The notes under the pieces are model-generated. The model worked only from the letters and a program-made list of their open reading frames with translations. It made no database searches and was not told the origin of the DNA. A program made the translations under genes and the position numbers. From contig NZ_FNQZ01000004.1 in NCBI RefSeq assembly GCF_900107545.1, positions 1-64,000 on the forward strand: 64,000 bases of DNA. Reading direction: 5' to 3'. Origin of the DNA: Pseudobutyrivibrio sp. ACV-2. Its GTDB lineage: Bacteria; Bacillota; Clostridia; Lachnospirales; Lachnospiraceae. Positions within the stretch are counted from its first letter, which is position 1; every line of letters starts with the position of its first letter. Below, one piece after another: positions 18,447 to 27,365 of this stretch.

Positions 18447-20441
18447 ATGTCATTGGCGGAAAATACTAAAAAAAGAGGGTCTATAAAATTAAATCTGTTA
18501 ATCATAATCATTCCTATAGTTACGATTATGATGCTTATTTTAGTGTTGAGTTCGTATCAGATTTCTTCTAAAAGCTTAAGAGGCGAAGCAGAGGAACTAC
18601 TAAAAACCTCTATCAGAAGTCAAAAGAGTGATATTGAATCTTGGATGAAGGACAATTTGGACTCCTTTAAAATTGTAAAAAATACCATCGAAAGCTCAAA
18701 TCCAGATGAGGCAACCTTAAAGGCGATTTTGGATGGTACTGTTGGTTACAACACTTCGTTTGAGGATGGCTTTTATATAGGAAAAAATGATGGACAGTTC
18801 ATTACCGGTGCAGGCTCTAAAAAAACAGAAAGTAATGTATTAGCCTCAAACTGGTATTTAGAGGGTTCAACAAGAATCAACATGGCCTTCGGTGATCCAT
18901 ATGTTAATAATGATGGAAAAAAGGTTATAAGTGCCACCGGAATGCTTAAAAATGATCCTGACGGTATAAGTGTAATTGGCGCTGACGTTACACTGGATAA
19001 AATAAGTGTAATCGTAAACTCAAATGTTGAGATGGAAAAAGCCGAGACATTTCTTGTTGAAGCAGCAACTGGAACTATCATTAGTAATAGAGATTCCTCA
19101 AAGGTTGGAGCCAACATCGCAGACTATAGTACCGACGAATTTTACAGTGGTGTAGCAAATGCCCTCTCTACATCTGATTATTCTACAAAAGAAATCGCCG
19201 GAAATATGACAGCCTTTTGCGAAGTAAGCGGAACTGACTGGGTATTAGTATCCTTCATCCCTTCAAATATTATTCTAAGTGATGTATATAAGCTTGGAAA
19301 AGTAATGGCAGGTCTCGCAGTTGCTGGTGTATTGATTTTAATTGTTTTAATTGAAAGAACAGTACATATCTTAATCAAGCCTGTAAATAAACTTTCAGGA
19401 GTAATCAATACCATGACAAATGGCGATTTCACCATGGAGATTGAAGTTGAAGGTAACAACGAAATTACTTCAATGTCTGAAGGAATCAGAGATTTCGCAG
19501 GCACAATGCATGGCTTGATTAGTAAGATTGGAAATATTGCTGTCAACCTGAATCAGCAGGCTGATGAAAGTAATACAGTTTCCAGAGAAATGTATGACGC
19601 CTCTAAGATGCAAGAGGATTCAATGCAGGGCTTAAATGAAACGGTAGATGGTCTTGCAAGCTCTATTAATGAAATAGCAAACAGTGCAACAACCCTTGCT
19701 TTGGTTGTTACAGACACCAGAAACAATGGTGAAAGTGTAAGCCAGCAAATGTCTGAAACAGTAAATGTTGCCAATAAGGGTCACAAGGATATGGAGAAGG
19801 TAAGCGATGCAATGAGCAATATCATTTCATCAATTACTGAACTCCAGACTGCAATCAATGATGTAGGAGTTGCATCAAATGAGATTACAGAAATTGTTAA
19901 ACTGATAGGCACCATTGCAGAAGAGACAAACCTGTTATCATTAAATGCATCAATCGAAGCAGCAAGAGCAGGCGAGACAGGAAAAGGCTTTGCTGTTGTT
20001 GCAAATGAGATTGGTAAATTGGCTCAGACCAGTACAAATTCTGTACAGCAGATTACAGAGCTTGTGTATGGAATTGATAATTTAGTTAAGGATGCAGAAA
20101 AGAAGGCAGAGGACAGCGTTAGAAGTATTGATGAAAGTAGTGAATACATCACAAATGCTGTAGATACATTCGGATTAATCTACAAGAACATTCAGCAGAC
20201 CAACGAGATGGTTGCTGAGATGATTGAAAAGGTAGGCGAAGTAGATGCGGTTGCAACTGATGTAGCAGCTATTTCAGAGCAGCAGGCAGCAAGCGCAGAA
20301 ATCATTTTAACTACATCAGAAGAAATAGTTAAACAGTCTGCCAAGCTAACTAATAATAGCGAGAAGGTTGCAAAGGAATCTGAAATGTTGGCATCAACTT
20401 CAGTAGAATTAGACAGACAGGTACATCAGTTTAAGATTTAA
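18447..20441 (+). CDS. Methyl-accepting chemotaxis protein with dCache sensor
   Basis: A 664-residue chemoreceptor. A membrane helix lies at about 17-40 ([20 protein letters not shown]), an extracellular double-Cache domain to about 280, a second helix near 285-310 ([18 protein letters not shown]), a HAMP linker, and a coiled-coil signalling domain. The hairpin tip is conserved ([20 protein letters not shown], about 490-510), the part that contacts CheA/CheW. A strong AAGGAGG lies upstream of the start. A substrate-binding lipoprotein gene follows after 14 bases, so the receptor may sense a bound sugar indirectly. No other chemotaxis gene is in view. Confidence 0.9.
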   Translation: MSLAENTKKRGSIKLNLLIIIIPIVTIMMLILVLSSYQISSKSLRGEAEELLKTSIRSQKSDIESWMKDNLDSFKIVKNTIESSNPDEATLKAILDGTVGYNTSFEDGFYIGKNDGQFITGAGSKKTESNVLASNWYLEGSTRINMAFGDPYVNNDGKKVISATGMLKNDPDGISVIGADVTLDKISVIVNSNVEMEKAETFLVEAATGTIISNRDSSKVGANIADYSTDEFYSGVANALSTSDYSTKEIAGNMTAFCEVSGTDWVLVSFIPSNIILSDVYKLGKVMAGLAVAGVLILIVLIERTVHILIKPVNKLSGVINTMTNGDFTMEIEVEGNNEITSMSEGIRDFAGTMHGLISKIGNIAVNLNQQADESNTVSREMYDASKMQEDSMQGLNETVDGLASSINEIANSATTLALVVTDTRNNGESVSQQMSETVNVANKGHKDMEKVSDAMSNIISSITELQTAINDVGVASNEITEIVKLIGTIAEETNLLSLNASIEAARAGETGKGFAVVANEIGKLAQTSTNSVQQITELVYGIDNLVKDAEKKAEDSVRSIDESSEYITNAVDTFGLIYKNIQQTNEMVAEMIEKVGEVDAVATDVAAISEQQAASAEIILTTSEEIVKQSAKLTNNSEKVAKESEMLASTSVELDRQVHQFKI

Positions 20442-20455
20442 AGGAGTTAATCGAG

Positions 20456-21442
20456 ATGAGAAGGAAAATATTAGCACTAATGTTATTAGTAACAATGTCA
20501 ATCTCTGGTTGTGGATTATCTTCTTCTAAAAATACTTCATCAGGTGGCAATGGTGTAAAGGTGCTGTTTACATATTCACAGGAAGAAGGAAATACATTCA
20601 GAGATACTTTAGCCGAAGGTGCGCAGGAGTATGCAGCAAGTGTAGGGGCAACTGTAGAATGTGTTTATCCAGAGCATTCTTTAGATATGCAGATCGAACA
20701 AATAAAGTCTGCACAGAGTGAAGGCTACGGCGCAATAATGTGTATACCTGAGGACGCATCTACCGCAAGACAGCTGGAGGCTGCAGCAGGTGATTTGCCA
20801 ATCATTTTCTGCAACAATGCACCAGATGACGCGACACTAAAGGAAGACAAATATATATACTGCGCTTCAGATGAGGGTGTGGCAGGAAAGCTACAGGCAG
20901 AATATATACTAAATTTATTCGCATCAAAGAATGAAATTAATGTATTATTATTAAAGGGTCTTGATGGACATTCAGCTACAATAGGCAGAACAAAGACATT
21001 AAAGGAAGACTTAAATGCCAGTGGAAAAAAGATAAATTATGTCTTTGAAGATTTTGCAGATTTTGATACAGGTAAAGCAAGAGAAGCAGTTAATTTTGCA
21101 ATAAGCAAAGGAATAAATTTTGACGTAATAGTATGTAATAATGACGCTATGTCACGAGGTGCTATCCAGGCATGCCAGGACAATAATATCAATCTCAAGG
21201 ATATGCCTATTTTAGGTGTAGATGCCACAGCAGATGGCTGCGAGGCAATTCTTGCTGGAGAAATGGTATTTACAGTATATCAGCCAGCTGGACCACAGGG
21301 AGCAGAGGCTGCAAAGGCTGCAATAGAATTGGCAAAGGGTGGAACAGTTACAGGATTTGAAACAATCTCAGAGGATAAATTACATCTATGGGTTCCATTT
21401 GAAGGTGTAGATGCTTCAAATGCTAAGAATTACTTAAATTAA
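20456..21442 (+). CDS. Sugar-binding lipoprotein (type I periplasmic binding protein)
   Basis: A 328-residue lipoprotein. The signal ends in a lipobox SISGC with lipidated Cys19. The rest is a Peripla_BP_4 (RbsB-like) fold: VKVLFTYSQEEGNTFRDTL, then repeated alpha/beta units with VIVCNNDAMSRGAIQAC and ILGVDATADG, the hinge and ligand-cleft motifs of ribose/galactose-type binding proteins. No permease or ATPase gene is next to it; instead it follows a chemoreceptor by 14 bases. It may therefore deliver ligand to the receptor, or serve a transporter encoded elsewhere. The ligand is probably a sugar, by family. Confidence 0.87.
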   Translation: MRRKILALMLLVTMSISGCGLSSSKNTSSGGNGVKVLFTYSQEEGNTFRDTLAEGAQEYAASVGATVECVYPEHSLDMQIEQIKSAQSEGYGAIMCIPEDASTARQLEAAAGDLPIIFCNNAPDDATLKEDKYIYCASDEGVAGKLQAEYILNLFASKNEINVLLLKGLDGHSATIGRTKTLKEDLNASGKKINYVFEDFADFDTGKAREAVNFAISKGINFDVIVCNNDAMSRGAIQACQDNNINLKDMPILGVDATADGCEAILAGEMVFTVYQPAGPQGAEAAKAAIELAKGGTVTGFETISEDKLHLWVPFEGVDASNAKNYLN

Positions 21443-21469
21443 AATTAAATACAACATCGAGGAGGAAAA

Positions 21470-22216
21470 ATGAAAAAAAAGGTTTTAGTATTAATCTTGA
21501 CAGCTGCGTTGCTTGCGATGGTGGGCTGTGGAAATCAGGGAAACACTCAGTCAGAGAATGGTACAGACGCAACAGAACAAAAGGTTGATAAGACTAAAGT
21601 AGAGGAGGCGTCTACCGACACAAAAGCAGAAGAAACAGCAGATGCTGAGGAAGAAAAGACACCTGCTGAGGATCCTGACGACATAGATGTAGAGTCAGAA
21701 TTTCTAAACGATGGAACAGGAATTGCGCCAGATATCGACATTTCTGGATGTGATACCTTTACCCAGATTGTAGACAGAAAGTTAGAGCCTGGAATGGGTT
21801 ATGCCAATGCCAAAATCGGCGATGAGGATGTACTTTTAGTTGCAAGTGGTTGCTATGATTGGGGCGGCGGACAGATGGTTGCCATTGATGCTACTATCTT
21901 TAGATATGACAAAGACGGTGCAATCGAAGAGGTGGCCAAGGTTACCTGTGGCGGTACAGCCTATCCACTTACCTTAAACAATGACATCCTTTACTGTGGC
22001 GCTAATCATTGGATGGTAAAGGACACCATCAAAGACGGTAAGCTTTCCATGGTAGAGCAGGTAAATGTAGAGTACGGAGAAGGTGAGGCTACCTACTACT
22101 ACACTGAAGCAGGCTTGGAGCCAATAGTTTGTGAGGATGACTCTGAATTCAATCAGCTTTACACAGAGTTGGAGGACGCCACTGTTATAGAATTCTCGGT
22201 AGTTGGGGATGTTTAA
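21470..22216 (+). CDS. Lipoprotein of unknown function
   Basis: A 248-residue predicted lipoprotein with signal peptide and lipobox AMVGC (Cys20). Residues 21-80 are low-complexity and acidic (Glu, Asp, Ala, Thr), a surface tether. The remaining globular domain has beta-rich, pairwise segments (DVLLVASGCYDWGGGQMVAI and VTCGGTAYPLTLNNDILYC). I do not recognise the family. It lies 27 bases after the binding-protein gene with a good GAGGAGG site and is followed by a terminator, so chemoreceptor, binding protein and this lipoprotein probably form one transcript. Confidence 0.75.
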   Translation: MKKKVLVLILTAALLAMVGCGNQGNTQSENGTDATEQKVDKTKVEEASTDTKAEETADAEEEKTPAEDPDDIDVESEFLNDGTGIAPDIDISGCDTFTQIVDRKLEPGMGYANAKIGDEDVLLVASGCYDWGGGQMVAIDATIFRYDKDGAIEEVAKVTCGGTAYPLTLNNDILYCGANHWMVKDTIKDGKLSMVEQVNVEYGEGEATYYYTEAGLEPIVCEDDSEFNQLYTELEDATVIEFSVVGDV

Positions 22217-22233
22217 AACAGTAGAATCATAAT

Positions 22234-22275
22234 AAAAAGACTGGTTTATCAAATTAACGATAGACCAGTCTTTTT
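22234..22275 (+). terminator. Rho-independent terminator after the lipoprotein gene
   Basis: Stem AAAAGACTGGT / ACCAGTCTTTT extended by TATC/GATA pairing, then a run of T. It isolates the chemoreceptor unit from the fatty acid operon. Confidence 0.9.
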
Positions 22276-22316
22276 TTGTCTATTTTCCTACTGAGGACAA
22301 TTACCCAAACGTCTAA

Positions 22317-22400
22317 TATCTAAAAATTTTTAACTAGTACCTTGACATTGAATAAAAGATGGGTATTATATAACTCAGTTAGTTAAAAAGTTTTAACTAA
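22317..22400 (+). promoter_or_regulatory. acpP/fab operon promoter flanked by two operator palindromes
   Basis: The promoter is TTGACA (22342-22347), 16-base spacer, TATTAT (22364-22369). Just downstream lies a perfect inverted repeat with 10-bp arms TTAGTTAAAA / TTTTAACTAA and a 2-bp centre (22379-22400), which would cover the transcription start. A second copy, TATCTAAAA / TTTTAACTA (two mismatches), lies upstream of -35 (22317-22336). This arrangement suits repression. The best candidate binder is the MarR-family protein encoded last in the same operon (32091-32597), by analogy with FabT of other Firmicutes. Confidence 0.7.
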
Positions 22401-22454
22401 AAACATTTAGCTAACAGAAAATATTTATCAACAAGCAAATAAAGGAGAAAATTT

Positions 22455-22679
22455 ATGTTTGAAGTAGTAAAGGAAGTAATTATCGATACACTTAGCTGTG
22501 CAGCAGAGAAGGTTACACTTGAGGCTAACCTTTTTGATGACCTTGGTGCAGATTCACTTGACGCAGTAGAGCTTTCTCTTGCAGTTGAGGAAAAGACAGG
22601 CATCACAATCGATGAGGATGCAATGGCAGAAATTAAGACAGTAGCAGATATCGTAAATTATCTTGAGGCACATAAATAA
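22455..22679 (+). CDS. acpP: Acyl carrier protein
   Basis: A 74-residue acidic carrier protein. The phosphopantetheine attachment site is Ser34 in DLGADSLDAVEL, the invariant motif. It carries growing acyl chains as thioesters between the Fab enzymes. It is the first gene of the operon, with AAAGGAG 8 bases before the start, and the next gene begins 2 bases after its stop. Confidence 0.96.
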   Translation: MFEVVKEVIIDTLSCAAEKVTLEANLFDDLGADSLDAVELSLAVEEKTGITIDEDAMAEIKTVADIVNYLEAHK

Positions 22680-22681
22680 TC

Positions 22682-23161
22682 ATGGACGTTAAAGAAATAA
22701 AAGAGCTGCTTAAGGCTTTTGATGAAAGCGACAGTTCGTATTTACGAATTAAACAGGATGGTGTGGATATCAGACTTAGAAAGCCTGACGATGTAAAGCA
22801 GGTGGTTGTAGCAGCACCACAGACATCAGTGGTTAATCCTGCTGCAGTTCAGGTTGAGGCTGCAGCAGCTGAGCCAGTATCCACATCAGAGTCATCTGTA
22901 GAGGAAAAGCAGCAGCCAGTTGATGGTGAGATAGTAAAGGCACCACTTGTAGGTGTGTTCTATTCAGCTCCATCACCAGAGGAAAAGCCATACGTTCAGG
23001 TAGGGGATTCGGTTAAGGAAGGCCAGGTGCTTTGCCTTATCGAAGCCATGAAGATGATGAGTGAAATCACTTCACCTAAGGACGGTGTGGTAAAAGAAAT
23101 ATATGCAAAAAATCAGGATATTGTCGAGTTTGAACAAAATCTATTTTGCATAGGAGAGTAG
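22682..23161 (+). CDS. accB: Biotin carboxyl carrier protein of acetyl-CoA carboxylase
   Basis: A 159-residue BCCP. The N-terminal helix region (1-35) is followed by an Ala/Pro/Val/Glu-rich flexible linker (about 42-85) and the biotinyl domain, with the biotinylated Lys124 in IEAMKMMSE. It carries carboxybiotin from AccC to the AccA/AccD transferase. Positions 22737-22746 encode one copy of the dispersed palindrome CGTATTTACG. Confidence 0.95.
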   Translation: MDVKEIKELLKAFDESDSSYLRIKQDGVDIRLRKPDDVKQVVVAAPQTSVVNPAAVQVEAAAAEPVSTSESSVEEKQQPVDGEIVKAPLVGVFYSAPSPEEKPYVQVGDSVKEGQVLCLIEAMKMMSEITSPKDGVVKEIYAKNQDIVEFEQNLFCIGE

Positions 23162-23163
23162 TT

Positions 23164-24546
23164 ATGTTTAACAGAATATTGATTGCCAATCGTGGTGAGA
23201 TTGCTGTTCGAATTATCAGGGCATGTATGGAAATGAATATTGAGGCAGTTGCAATTTATTCTACTGCTGATAAGGATTCACTTCATGTGAAGCTTGCGAC
23301 TAAAAGCGTTTGCATCGGCCCTGCCAGAGCGGCAGATAGCTACCTGAACATGGATGCTATTATTACAGCAGCTAAAGTGACAGGATGCGATGCTATTCAT
23401 CCAGGCTTTGGTTTCCTTTCAGAGAATTCCGATTTCGTTCGTAAATGCGAAGTAGAGGGAATTACATTTATAGGCCCTACAGCAGATGCCATGGATGCAC
23501 TTGGAAACAAGGCCACAGCCAGAAAGATTATGATGAAGGCAGGCGTTCCTGTTGTACCAGGCTCAGATGGTCCTGTTGAGGATTACAAGAAGCTTGAAAA
23601 AATAGCAAAAAAGATTGGCTATCCGGTTTTAATAAAAGCAAGTGCCGGTGGCGGTGGACGCGGAATGCGCCGTGTTTATCAGCCAGAGGATTTGAAAAAG
23701 CTTTATGAAGAAGCAAAGGCAGAAACAAGAGCCTGCTTTAACGACGATGAAATGTATGTTGAAAAGCTGATTTTAAATCCACGACATATCGAATTTCAGG
23801 TATTAGCAGATGAGCACGGAAATGTAATCCATTTAGGAGAGCGTGATTGTTCTATTCAGCGTAAAAATCAAAAGCTGATAGAGGAAAGCCCATGTATGTT
23901 TATAGATGATGATTTGCGTAAATCTATGGGAAAGGCCGCAGTGCTGGCAGCAAAGGCAGCAGGTTATACTAACGCGGGAACTGTTGAATTCGTGTTAGAT
24001 GAAAGAAATCACTATTATTTCATCGAGATGAACACAAGAATTCAGGTGGAGCATGGCGTCACTGAAGCGGTTACTGGAATAGATTTGATAAAACAGCAAA
24101 TCAGGATTGCCTTTGGCGAACCACTAAAGATTAGACAGCGTGATGTAAAGCTAAAGGGTCATGCAATCGAATGCAGAATCAATGCGGAGGATCCTGCAAA
24201 GGGATTTATGGCAAACACAGGAAAAATCAGTTTCTTGAATGTTCCTGGAGGCCCTGGTGTAAGAGTGGATACATTGCTTTACACAGGGTACGAAACCAGC
24301 CCATTTTATGATTCCATGATGGCAAAAATCATCGTTCATGCTGAGACCAGACTAGAGGCCATCAGACGAATGAGAAGAGCATTGCTTGAACTTGTTACCG
24401 ATGGAATTATTACAAATGGAGATTTTGATTACCTGCTTTTACATCATCCTGATTTCATTAAAGGAAATTACAACGTAGGCTTCATCGAGGAACACGTAGA
24501 AGAAATCCTAAATTGGGATAAGGCGGCTGAAGAAGCCGATGCCTAA
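23164..24546 (+). CDS. accC: Biotin carboxylase subunit of acetyl-CoA carboxylase
   Basis: A 460-residue biotin carboxylase. It starts at 23164, two bases after accB, with GGAGAG upstream; an in-frame start at 23146 would overlap accB and add residues not seen in the family. The N-terminal domain opens with FNRILIANRGEIAVRII; the ATP-grasp domain has KASAGGGGRGMR; the catalytic region has EMNTRIQVEHGVTE. It uses ATP and bicarbonate to carboxylate biotin on AccB. Confidence 0.96.
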   Translation: MFNRILIANRGEIAVRIIRACMEMNIEAVAIYSTADKDSLHVKLATKSVCIGPARAADSYLNMDAIITAAKVTGCDAIHPGFGFLSENSDFVRKCEVEGITFIGPTADAMDALGNKATARKIMMKAGVPVVPGSDGPVEDYKKLEKIAKKIGYPVLIKASAGGGGRGMRRVYQPEDLKKLYEEAKAETRACFNDDEMYVEKLILNPRHIEFQVLADEHGNVIHLGERDCSIQRKNQKLIEESPCMFIDDDLRKSMGKAAVLAAKAAGYTNAGTVEFVLDERNHYYFIEMNTRIQVEHGVTEAVTGIDLIKQQIRIAFGEPLKIRQRDVKLKGHAIECRINAEDPAKGFMANTGKISFLNVPGGPGVRVDTLLYTGYETSPFYDSMMAKIIVHAETRLEAIRRMRRALLELVTDGIITNGDFDYLLLHHPDFIKGNYNVGFIEEHVEEILNWDKAAEEADA

Positions 24547-24572
24547 AATTTCAATTAGGCTTAAGAGGTGTT

Positions 24573-25349
24573 ATGAACGCAAACGCAGTAAATGAAAGAA
24601 AAGAAAAATTCAATAGATATAAGATGCTCAGGGAAAATCCTGAAGAGCTGTTAAGCCCAGTGATTAAACCCGCTAAGTCTTATTCAGCAAGAGACCGTAT
24701 CTTAGATACAGTCGATGCAGAAACCTTTGAGGAATTTACATTTGATTTTCCAGAGACAAATCCTCTTGAATTTGAAGGATATGTTGAGAAAAAGGAAGAG
24801 TTGAGAGAAGAGCTTTCCATTCACGATGCAATCATTGCAGGTACATGTGAAATAGAAGGCCACGGGGCAGTGATAGTGGTTATGGACAAGCATTTTATGA
24901 TGGCATCCATGGGAATGGAGCTTGGAGAAATAGTTTGCCAAAGCGCTGAGTATGCATCAGAGCATAAGCTGCCACTCATTATTTTTACAGCCAGCGGCGG
25001 TGCCAGAATGCAGGAGGGAATCCTAAGCCTTATGCAAATGGCAAAAACCAGTGCAGTAATTGAGCGCTTTAAAAATGAAGGTGGGTTATATATTGCGGTT
25101 TTGACCCATCCAACAACTGGTGGTGTAAGTGCTAGTTTTGCAACATTAGGCGACATCACCATAGCTGAAAAGGGAGCGCTAGTTGGCTTTGCGGGCCCTA
25201 GAGTAATCGAGCAGACCATAGGCCAAAAGCTTCCTGAAGGCTTTCAGCGAGCCGAGTTTTTAGAGGAGCATGGATTTGTGGATGCAGTAGTAGAAAGAGA
25301 CGAAGTAAGAACTACACTTGCCAGAATTTTAAAATTACATGTGAACTAG
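24573..25349 (+). CDS. accD: Acetyl-CoA carboxylase carboxyltransferase beta subunit, lacking the zinc ribbon
   Basis: A 258-residue carboxyltransferase subunit with the crotonase-like core (FTASGGARMQEGILSLMQMA, then HPTTGGVSASFATLGD and GFAGPRVIEQT). AccD normally has an N-terminal four-cysteine zinc ribbon. Here the matching stretch (about residues 10-45, ending in SYSARDRIL) contains no cysteine at all, while the sequence on its C-terminal side aligns normally. The upstream gene stops 26 bases earlier, so a missed start cannot supply the ribbon. With AccA it transfers carboxyl from biotin to acetyl-CoA. The zinc-free form is an oddity. Confidence 0.93.
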   Translation: MNANAVNERKEKFNRYKMLRENPEELLSPVIKPAKSYSARDRILDTVDAETFEEFTFDFPETNPLEFEGYVEKKEELREELSIHDAIIAGTCEIEGHGAVIVVMDKHFMMASMGMELGEIVCQSAEYASEHKLPLIIFTASGGARMQEGILSLMQMAKTSAVIERFKNEGGLYIAVLTHPTTGGVSASFATLGDITIAEKGALVGFAGPRVIEQTIGQKLPEGFQRAEFLEEHGFVDAVVERDEVRTTLARILKLHVN

Positions 25350-25410
25350 GCAGCCCCAGTGGCTGGCTGAAACCGTTGGCCATAATGGCTGATGCAAAAG
25401 AGGTGTATTT

Positions 25411-26262
25411 ATGAAAGCAATAGACAGAGTTCTAGCAGCTCGCGACAAAGACAGACCGAAAATCACTGATTACATCGATAACGTATTTACGGATTTCTTT
25501 GAGCAAAAGGGAGATATGCTTGGTAAGGAAGATGCAAGTATCTATGGAGGTATCGCACTCTTTCACGGCAAGCCGGTGACTGTACTGGGCCATCGTAAGG
25601 GAAATGATGTTAATGAAAATGTACTCTGCAATTTCGGCATGCCAGGACCGGAAGGCTACCGAAAAGCGCTTCGCATAATGAAGCAGGCTGAAAAGTTTTC
25701 AAGACCTATCATTACATTTGTGGATACTCCAGGTGCGTACCCTGGCCTTGAGGCAGAAATGTATGGAATATCTCAGGCAATTTCTGGAAATCTTGCAGCA
25801 ATGAGTTCACTTAAAGTTCCAGTAATCACAATTGTAACCGGGGAAGGAAGCAGTGGCGGAGCTCTTGGAATAGCAGTGGCAAACAGAGTATATATGCTTG
25901 AAAATGCAGTTTATTCTGTTTTATCACCAGAGGGCTTTGCATCTATATTATGGCACGACAGCGCCAGACGCGATGAGGCTGCAGAGGCTATGAAGCTTAC
26001 AGCAACAGATTTGCTTGAGTTTGGCGTGATAGATGGAATCATTTCTGAGCGAGGCGTAGGTCTTTCAGTGGTAGATGAGGATTCTGCCACAGGAGCATAT
26101 GATAGATTATTTGCCAGGGTAGACAAGCAGATTTCTAAGGCTCTAAAGGAGCTTGAGGGAAAATCAGGCGATACTTTGGCTAAGGAACGTTTTGAAAAAT
26201 TTAGAAGCTTTGACGAGGCATTTTTAAAGGTAGATTCGTCAGCTAGATTGGAAAATTTATAA
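25411..26262 (+). CDS. accA: Acetyl-CoA carboxylase carboxyltransferase alpha subunit
   Basis: A 283-residue subunit, partner of AccD. Family motifs include FHGKPVTVLGHRKGNDVNEN, FVDTPGAYPGLEAE, and GEGSSGGALGIAVANRVYML with the oxyanion-hole glycines; SPEGFASILWHD is also typical. It is shorter at both ends than the E. coli protein. A 61-bp gap before it has short GGCTG hairpins. Its stop codon is directly followed by the ATG of fabH. Confidence 0.95.
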   Translation: MKAIDRVLAARDKDRPKITDYIDNVFTDFFEQKGDMLGKEDASIYGGIALFHGKPVTVLGHRKGNDVNENVLCNFGMPGPEGYRKALRIMKQAEKFSRPIITFVDTPGAYPGLEAEMYGISQAISGNLAAMSSLKVPVITIVTGEGSSGGALGIAVANRVYMLENAVYSVLSPEGFASILWHDSARRDEAAEAMKLTATDLLEFGVIDGIISERGVGLSVVDEDSATGAYDRLFARVDKQISKALKELEGKSGDTLAKERFEKFRSFDEAFLKVDSSARLENL

Positions 26263-27192
26263 ATGACAGGAATAAAGATTTTAGCAACCGGAGCCTGCAC
26301 ACCAAGCAAGGTTGTCACAAATGATGACCTTGCAAAAATCGTTGAGACAAGCGATGAGTGGATCAGCCAGCGAACAGGTATGAAGGAGCGCCACTATGTA
26401 CAGGGCGATGAGAATCATACTTACCTTGCAGAAATGGCGGCAAAGCAGGCAATAGAAAATTCAGGAATACCTAAAGAAGAAATTGGAGTAGTAATCGTTT
26501 GTACAGTCTCGGCTGATTATTTTTCTCCATCAGCAGCCTGTCTTGTACAGGGGCGCCTAGGACTTTCAAAGGACATAATAGCCCTTGATGTAGGGGCAGG
26601 ATGCTCAGGATTTATTTTTGGACTAGAAACAATTCGAGCACTTATGATGGCTCGAAACTCTAAATATGGACTTATCATCGGTGCTGAAGTGCTATCACAA
26701 AAAATGGATATGACAGATAGAAGCACCTGCGTATTATTTGGTGATGGAGCTGCAGCAGCAGTGGTAACACTTTCAGATTCACTTTACAGTTCTGTTATTG
26801 GCGTAGATGGTGATGAGGAAATGATCAACATCAAATCCCCAAATGGATTTATTCATATGGACGGCCAGGGCACCTACAAATTTGCAGTAGCAACAGTGCC
26901 AAAGGTTATAGAACAGGCTGTAAATAAGGCGGGGCTTACCTACGACGAGATTGATCATTTTGTACTTCATCAGGCAAATCTTCGCATCATAGAATCCATT
27001 GCAAAAAAAGTAAAACAATCTATGGATAAGTTTGTCGTAAATATAGATAAATATGGCAACACATCGGCAGCCAGCGTAGGCCTCGCCTTAGACGAAGCCT
27101 TCAAATCTGGCAAAATCCGTAAAGGCGATAAAGTACTCCTGTGTGCCTTCGGCGCAGGCCGCACCTGGGGAGCTATCGTATTAGAGATGTAA
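26263..27192 (+). CDS. fabH: 3-oxoacyl-ACP synthase III
   Basis: A 309-residue initiating condensing enzyme, joining acetyl-CoA to malonyl-ACP. The catalytic triad is Cys114 (DVGAGCSGFIFG), His236 (FVLHQANLRI) and Asn266 (KYGNTSAAS). It starts at the base after the accA stop. About the last 46 codons lean towards A- or C-ending codons (35 of 46), just ahead of the structured element in the 173-bp gap before fabK. Confidence 0.96.
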   Translation: MTGIKILATGACTPSKVVTNDDLAKIVETSDEWISQRTGMKERHYVQGDENHTYLAEMAAKQAIENSGIPKEEIGVVIVCTVSADYFSPSAACLVQGRLGLSKDIIALDVGAGCSGFIFGLETIRALMMARNSKYGLIIGAEVLSQKMDMTDRSTCVLFGDGAAAAVVTLSDSLYSSVIGVDGDEEMINIKSPNGFIHMDGQGTYKFAVATVPKVIEQAVNKAGLTYDEIDHFVLHQANLRIIESIAKKVKQSMDKFVVNIDKYGNTSAASVGLALDEAFKSGKIRKGDKVLLCAFGAGRTWGAIVLEM

Positions 27193-27193
27193 A

Positions 27194-27345
27194 ACATTTA
27201 GATAACAAATCAGCTTGAAAAACATGGTAAGCGCGAGCAGGAGGGCCCCATGCCAAGTAAGGAGGGACCCCTTGGGGAGGATTCCTTGCTTGAGTATGGG
27301 AGGTGGCCTGCGGGAGCATGAAGAACTAGGAGGCTGATTTGTTTC
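27194..27345 (+). repeat. Structured intercistronic element A (fabH-fabK gap)
   Basis: A divergent member of the element family described in the findings. The 5' box is CATTTAGAT (27195-27203) and the 3' box GAACTAGG (27323-27330). An outer 11-bp perfect stem, AACAAATCAGC (27204-27214) / GCTGATTTGTT (27333-27343), encloses a long imperfect hairpin built from GCAGG/CCTGC, CCCAT/ATGGG, CAAG/CTTG, AAGGA/TCCTT and CCCC-TT-GGGG. In this copy the 3' box lies inside the outer stem, unlike the other three. Confidence 0.65.
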
Positions 27346-27365
27346 AAGAAGTAGAGGATTAAGCT

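Noticed and set aside
25350-25410. Further copy of the boxed element between accD and accA
   Set aside because: There are small GGCTG-type hairpins and a CTAGG, but no 5' box and no long stem.
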